DNA of 21,987 nt from Priapulus caudatus (taxonomy: Eukaryota; Priapulida; Priapulimorpha; Priapulimorphida; Priapulidae), in the NCBI RefSeq assembly GCF_000485595.1, contig NW_014578548.1:24401-46387 (forward strand), given 5' to 3'. Within the stretch, counting starts at the first letter, position 1, and the number at the start of each line of letters is the position of its first letter. Under the pieces are notes generated by a model, which saw only the letters and a program-made list of their open reading frames with translations, was not told the DNA's origin and did not search any database. The position numbers and the translations under genes are program-made. This document shows positions 19,069-21,987 of the stretch, one piece after another.

Positions 19069-19797
19069 CACAGGCACTTGGAGCGTTTCAATAAAATATA
19101 ATGCTAAATAAATACGTCTATTTACTACCAAAGTCTTAATGTTTCTCTACTCTCTTTCACCTATTATTGCCGACAATTTCCTGTAAATGCTGCCCAAATG
19201 CTCATCTGCAACACACTGTCACACACTGGCCGCCGCACGCTAGAGCTCTGCTGCACACTGACACATAAATATATAGCAGACCATGTAGGAAAGCGTGCTG
19301 CCAAAATTTGCTCGACGCTCGCTTGATTTCATACGAATACAACACAAATATTCAACCATTCTACTCCATCTTTGTTTCCATTTGAAGAACAGTGTTCACT
19401 TGTTATAAAAACATACTGTCTGTGGCTGTGTCACACGAAATCACACAAAGTCTGACGAAATTCTCGCGTTTGCTCCCGTTGCACAGTTTATGTAAATGGT
19501 TGCAAGTACAGGGCTATAGGCGGCGCACTGCATTTTGGGAAACTACCACGCTGCTTTCCAACTCCCGTACGAGCCCCGTCTAAACCGCCAGTGGAGCGTT
19601 GCAAAAAATGCACAGCGTTGCGGCGCAAAAATTAGGTCACGAAGAGTGCCGGTGGGTGTTTCCTGATTCCGCCAGCCATTTACATAAACTGCGCAACGGG
19701 AGAAAACGTGACAATTTCGTCAGACTTTGTGTGATTTCACGTGATACAGCTCGGTGTTTATTTACCTTTTTTTATTAAGACGTTCCAAGTGCCTGTG
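19069..19797 (+). mobile_element. 729-bp non-autonomous element (copy 2)
   Basis: Unchanged duplicate of 9230-9958, including both inverted pairs and the flanking CTGTAA. Confidence 0.7.
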
Positions 19798-19882
19798 TCT
19801 GTAAAAAAAGGTTACAGGGGCCGGACAAGTTCCTTCCTGTCTAAACCAATCCGGTTACGCTAGCAGTCACTGGAGCTGAGAG

Positions 19883-19966
19883 CAGGGAAAAAATACACGG
19901 GGGCAGCGGGCGATTTCGCCCCCGAAATGCCAAAAAGAGCCCCCGAAAACATGATATCGGGGGCGA
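19883..19966 (-). mobile_element. hAT-type end fragment (copy 2)
   Basis: Same as 10044-10127, cut off at the duplication boundary. Confidence 0.6.
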
Positions 19967-20139
19967 GTGTATACGAGGAAACGATTTCCCACAATGATAG
20001 GCGAATGTACTGTGTACGATTTGAGCTCAAGTTGCTTGAGTTACGCGTAGTAAATCGTAGGTATTCTAAGGCTAGTAAATGACGAATTTCCCTTGTTTAT
20101 TAAAGTCACACTCCTTCCCTATTATCTACTTCTGATACA
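19967..20139 (+). repeat. R-family repeat, left of a facing pair
   Basis: The first 95 bases equal 6516-6610 exactly. It then continues as family sequence to TATTATCTACTTCTGATA. Inverted with 20433-20605 across a 293-base spacer. Confidence 0.82.
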
Positions 20140-20432
20140 GTGACTGCCGCAGGCTGAAAACTGGCCTGTGGCAGTTAATGAACGCGGGCTATAGTACTAG
20201 AGCTACTTCTGATATAGATATATCGAGCCTTATATGAGCGTAGTGTGTCGATATATATATATAGACATATATATAGCGCTGGCAGTGTAGCAACATAATA
20301 AAACGCTCTGGCGTATGTATATACGTGGAACGTAGACATAGACATGCGGTATATATATATATACATATTGGGAAGTAGATAGGCTGGTGTTGTACATGTC
20401 TGTGTATATATATCTAGCTATATACATATATA
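20140..20432. repeat. AT-rich spacer with small hairpins
   Basis: CTGCCGCAGGC and GCCTGTGGCAG form an 11-bp stem with one mismatch (about 20147-20177). GCTATAGTACTAGAGC near 20189 also occurs near 8089. Several (TA)n tracts. No gene. Confidence 0.5.
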
Positions 20433-20735
20433 TCAGGAGTAGATAATAGCGAAGGAGTGTGACTTCAATAAACAAGGAAAATTCGTCATTTACTAGCCTT
20501 ATAATCCCTACGATATACTACGAGTAACTCATCCAACTTGAGCTCAAATCGTACACAGTACATTCGCCTAGCATCGTGCGAAATCGTTTCCTCGTATACA
20601 CAAGCAATCCGGAGATACAGACTAAAACATACGACACGATTATCCATTCTTTGGCCATCAATCCGAGCCGATTGCCCGCCTATATTCAAACAAAAGGCAG
20701 CTATACTGACTGTCACAAACTTGTGACAGAGTTTA
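20433..20735 (-). repeat. R-family repeat, right of the facing pair
   Basis: Reverse orientation of the 13228-13475 and 19967 copies, continuing through AAACAAAAGGCAGCTATACT. It ends beside the near-perfect palindrome TGTCACAAACTTGTGACA (20711-20728). Confidence 0.75.
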
Positions 20736-20834
20736 GACACGCGGCATGACCTAGATTAAGTCCTAGGTGATTCATTTGCGCTATAGCTGGCGAGTGTGAG
20801 ACGTGCGGGAGAGGTAAGACGGCCTGGAGTTTTT

Positions 20835-20926
20835 GTCTGGAATAGACATGTGGAAAGTTGGGTCTGTTATAGACGTGTAGAGATTGTGTCTAAGGTAGAC
20901 GTGTAAGGATTGTGTCTGATGTAGAC
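20835..20926 (+). repeat. 26-bp tandem repeats, each with a GTCT...AGAC stem
   Basis: GTCTGGAATAGAC (20835), GTCTGTTATAGAC (20862), GTCTAAGGTAGAC (20888) and GTCTGATGTAGAC (20914) are spaced 26-27 bases. Each has a 4-bp stem and a variable 5-base middle. Degenerate versions may continue to about 21030 (GTGTTTGAGAAACAC). Confidence 0.82.
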
Positions 20927-20955
20927 GAGTGAAGTGACAATTTGAGACGGACCGG

Positions 20956-21317
20956 TTGAGTGGAGTCCCAGAGAGACACGTGCGGCCGGAAAAGGGGCCG
21001 AAGTTTGTGTTTGAGAAACACGTGTGGCGGGAGAACAGGAGGAAGAAGAAAAAGCCGACGACGAGGAGAAGTGCCCAGCAGGAGAAGAAGCCGACGACGA
21101 GGAGAGGTGGGCCCAGCACGGCGAGAAGAGCCGGACGGACAGGAGAAGTACCCAGCAGGAGAAGAAGCCGACGACGAGGAGAGGTGCCCAGCAGGAGAAG
21201 AAGCGGAGGAAGAAAGAGAAGAAGAAGGGGAAGGGAAAAGAAGAAGCCGAAGAGGAAGCGGGAGAAAAAGAAGAAGTCGAGGAACTGAGGAGGACCACAG
21301 CGGCTGTTGTGCTGTAA
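20956..21317 (+). pseudogene. 36-bp-repeat charged ORF (copy B)
   Basis: Starts like copy A (EKHVWREN, then KKPTTRRSAQQE) and ends like it (EELRRTTAAVVL, TAA at 21315-21317). A rearranged stretch (about 21105-21150) shifts the frame between the two, so no single frame spans it. Either a decayed copy or a sequence error in a purine-rich repeat. Confidence 0.45.
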
Positions 21318-21319
21318 GT

Positions 21320-21554
21320 TGTAACAGTTCCTAAACATTTCTGTGTAACGTGTTATAATTATATTATGTGTATCATTTAATGCGTATATAGTTTTCCGTA
21401 ATATCGCGTGTAAGGGTTGTGCGGGTGCCAACGTTGAACTGTTATATTGTTTATTAAACTTTCCATTATCTGACGTTACTAAACATTTCCGTCTACAGCG
21501 TATGCGTGCGTGCCCTCACTACTGACACTAGCCCTATAGCTTCAACTCGTGACA
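21320..21554 (+). repeat. LTR (copy B), about 235 bp
   Basis: TGTAACAG to GTGACA, matching 12726-12952. The start may instead be TGTAAGTT at 21313. Repeat-ORF sequence lies on its left and primer site plus leader on its right, so it serves as the 3' LTR of one unit and the 5' LTR of the next. Confidence 0.75.
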
Positions 21555-21987
21555 ATGGGGGCTTGTCCGGAGATTTATTTCTCGATAGCACGAGTGGCTA
21601 GGGTGTGAGTAATGCGCTCGCATTACGCAAGGTCAAGAGCGTGCACGCGTACGGTCGCGACACGGGCAAACACGGTGATAGTGCGTTTGAGTGTATATGT
21701 ATATATTGTGTATATGCAGTGTGTGCGGGTGAATACCTGTATGGGTAAGTGATACGTGTCGTTGGTTTTATAAAGTGTCACATTGTCTTGGGAGTGTTTG
21801 TGTTGTATCTTTCGGGTGGTTTCATGTCGCGCGGTATTGGGGCCAGGGGGTGGTGTTGTGTGTAAACCGGAGACGGCGGAGACCGGTGCACGCGGAGACT
21901 ATTGGCTTTGTAGAACAGTTGAGCGGAGACTGGTATAAGTAGTCGTATGTAGTGTAATTGTGGAGGAAATACATGCATAAAGACTGG
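21555..21987 (+). mobile_element. Primer site and leader of a second LTR-element unit (runs off the window)
   Basis: TGGGGGCTTGTCCGG at 21556 (one G shorter than copy A at 11690), then leader sequence collinear with 11708-12110. The gag-like start near 21960 is followed by an early stop. Many differences from copy A are one- or two-base length changes in short runs. Confidence 0.75.

Larger units (their letters stand above)
16398..19966 (+). repeat. Segmental duplication, copy 2
   Basis: Second copy of 6638-10127 in the same orientation, offset 9,760 at the start, 9,840 from about 6,830, and 9,839 after the G run. It carries about 80 bases (near 16455-16527) absent from copy 1. It ends at GGGGGCGA and continues directly into a sequence identical to 6516-6610. 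Confidence 0.93.

Noticed and set aside
1-21987. tRNA, 5S rRNA and snRNA genes
   Set aside because: No A-box/B-box pair or cloverleaf was found by eye. The tRNA-like word at 11690 and 21556 is a retroelement primer site, not a tRNA gene.

Overview
The window looks like intergenic, repeat-dense nuclear DNA of a metazoan, most likely a non-insect marine invertebrate. It holds spliceosomal-type exon borders, hAT-type miniature elements, a Helitron-like end, a Ty3/gypsy-like LTR remnant with a tRNA-primer site, and degenerate CCCTAA (TTAGGG-type) blocks. The only protein-coding content I can defend is a decayed transposon gene, LTR-element remnants, and two copies of a short two-exon gene fragment.

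Layout. (1) 1-3733: a DNA element with about 520-bp terminal inverted repeats (TIRs), each built from roughly 157-bp degenerate modules. It encloses a minus-strand pseudogene (3060 to 806) whose pieces add up to a protein with a FEN/PIN-like nuclease core and a Cys-rich tail. The left end of the element lies outside the window. (2) 4034-4204: a hAT-type miniature element with a perfect 8-bp target duplication. 4389-4848: a Helitron-like non-autonomous element. (3) 4980-6625: AT-rich DNA with a perfect 31-bp-arm palindrome and inverted copies of a local repeat here called R. (4) 6638-10127: a 3.5-kb segment repeated at 16398-19966. Its inner 3.17 kb is identical apart from one base in a G run. 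It carries a possible BEN-like gene fragment, a telomere-like block and a 729-bp inverted-repeat element. (5) 10128-11600: minisatellites, hAT-end fragments and a 212-bp miniature inverted-repeat element. (6) 11612-12952: a gutted LTR retrotransposon. A second copy (about 20955-21987) shows internal end, LTR, primer site and leader in series, so it is part of a tandem arrangement. (7) 12953-16397: a large hairpin, another R copy, a hAT-type miniature element, a 20-bp-period minisatellite and AACGTT-rich DNA. (8) 19967-20735: two facing R copies, starting exactly where the duplicated segment stops.

The main points of interest are the long-TIR element with its nuclease-like protein, and the duplication. 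The far end of the second duplicate copy is joined to a 95-bp stretch identical to sequence just upstream of the first copy, which is the junction expected from a tandem or circular intermediate. No tRNA, rRNA or CRISPR array was seen. All calls come from reading the sequence by eye; no alignment or database search was run.
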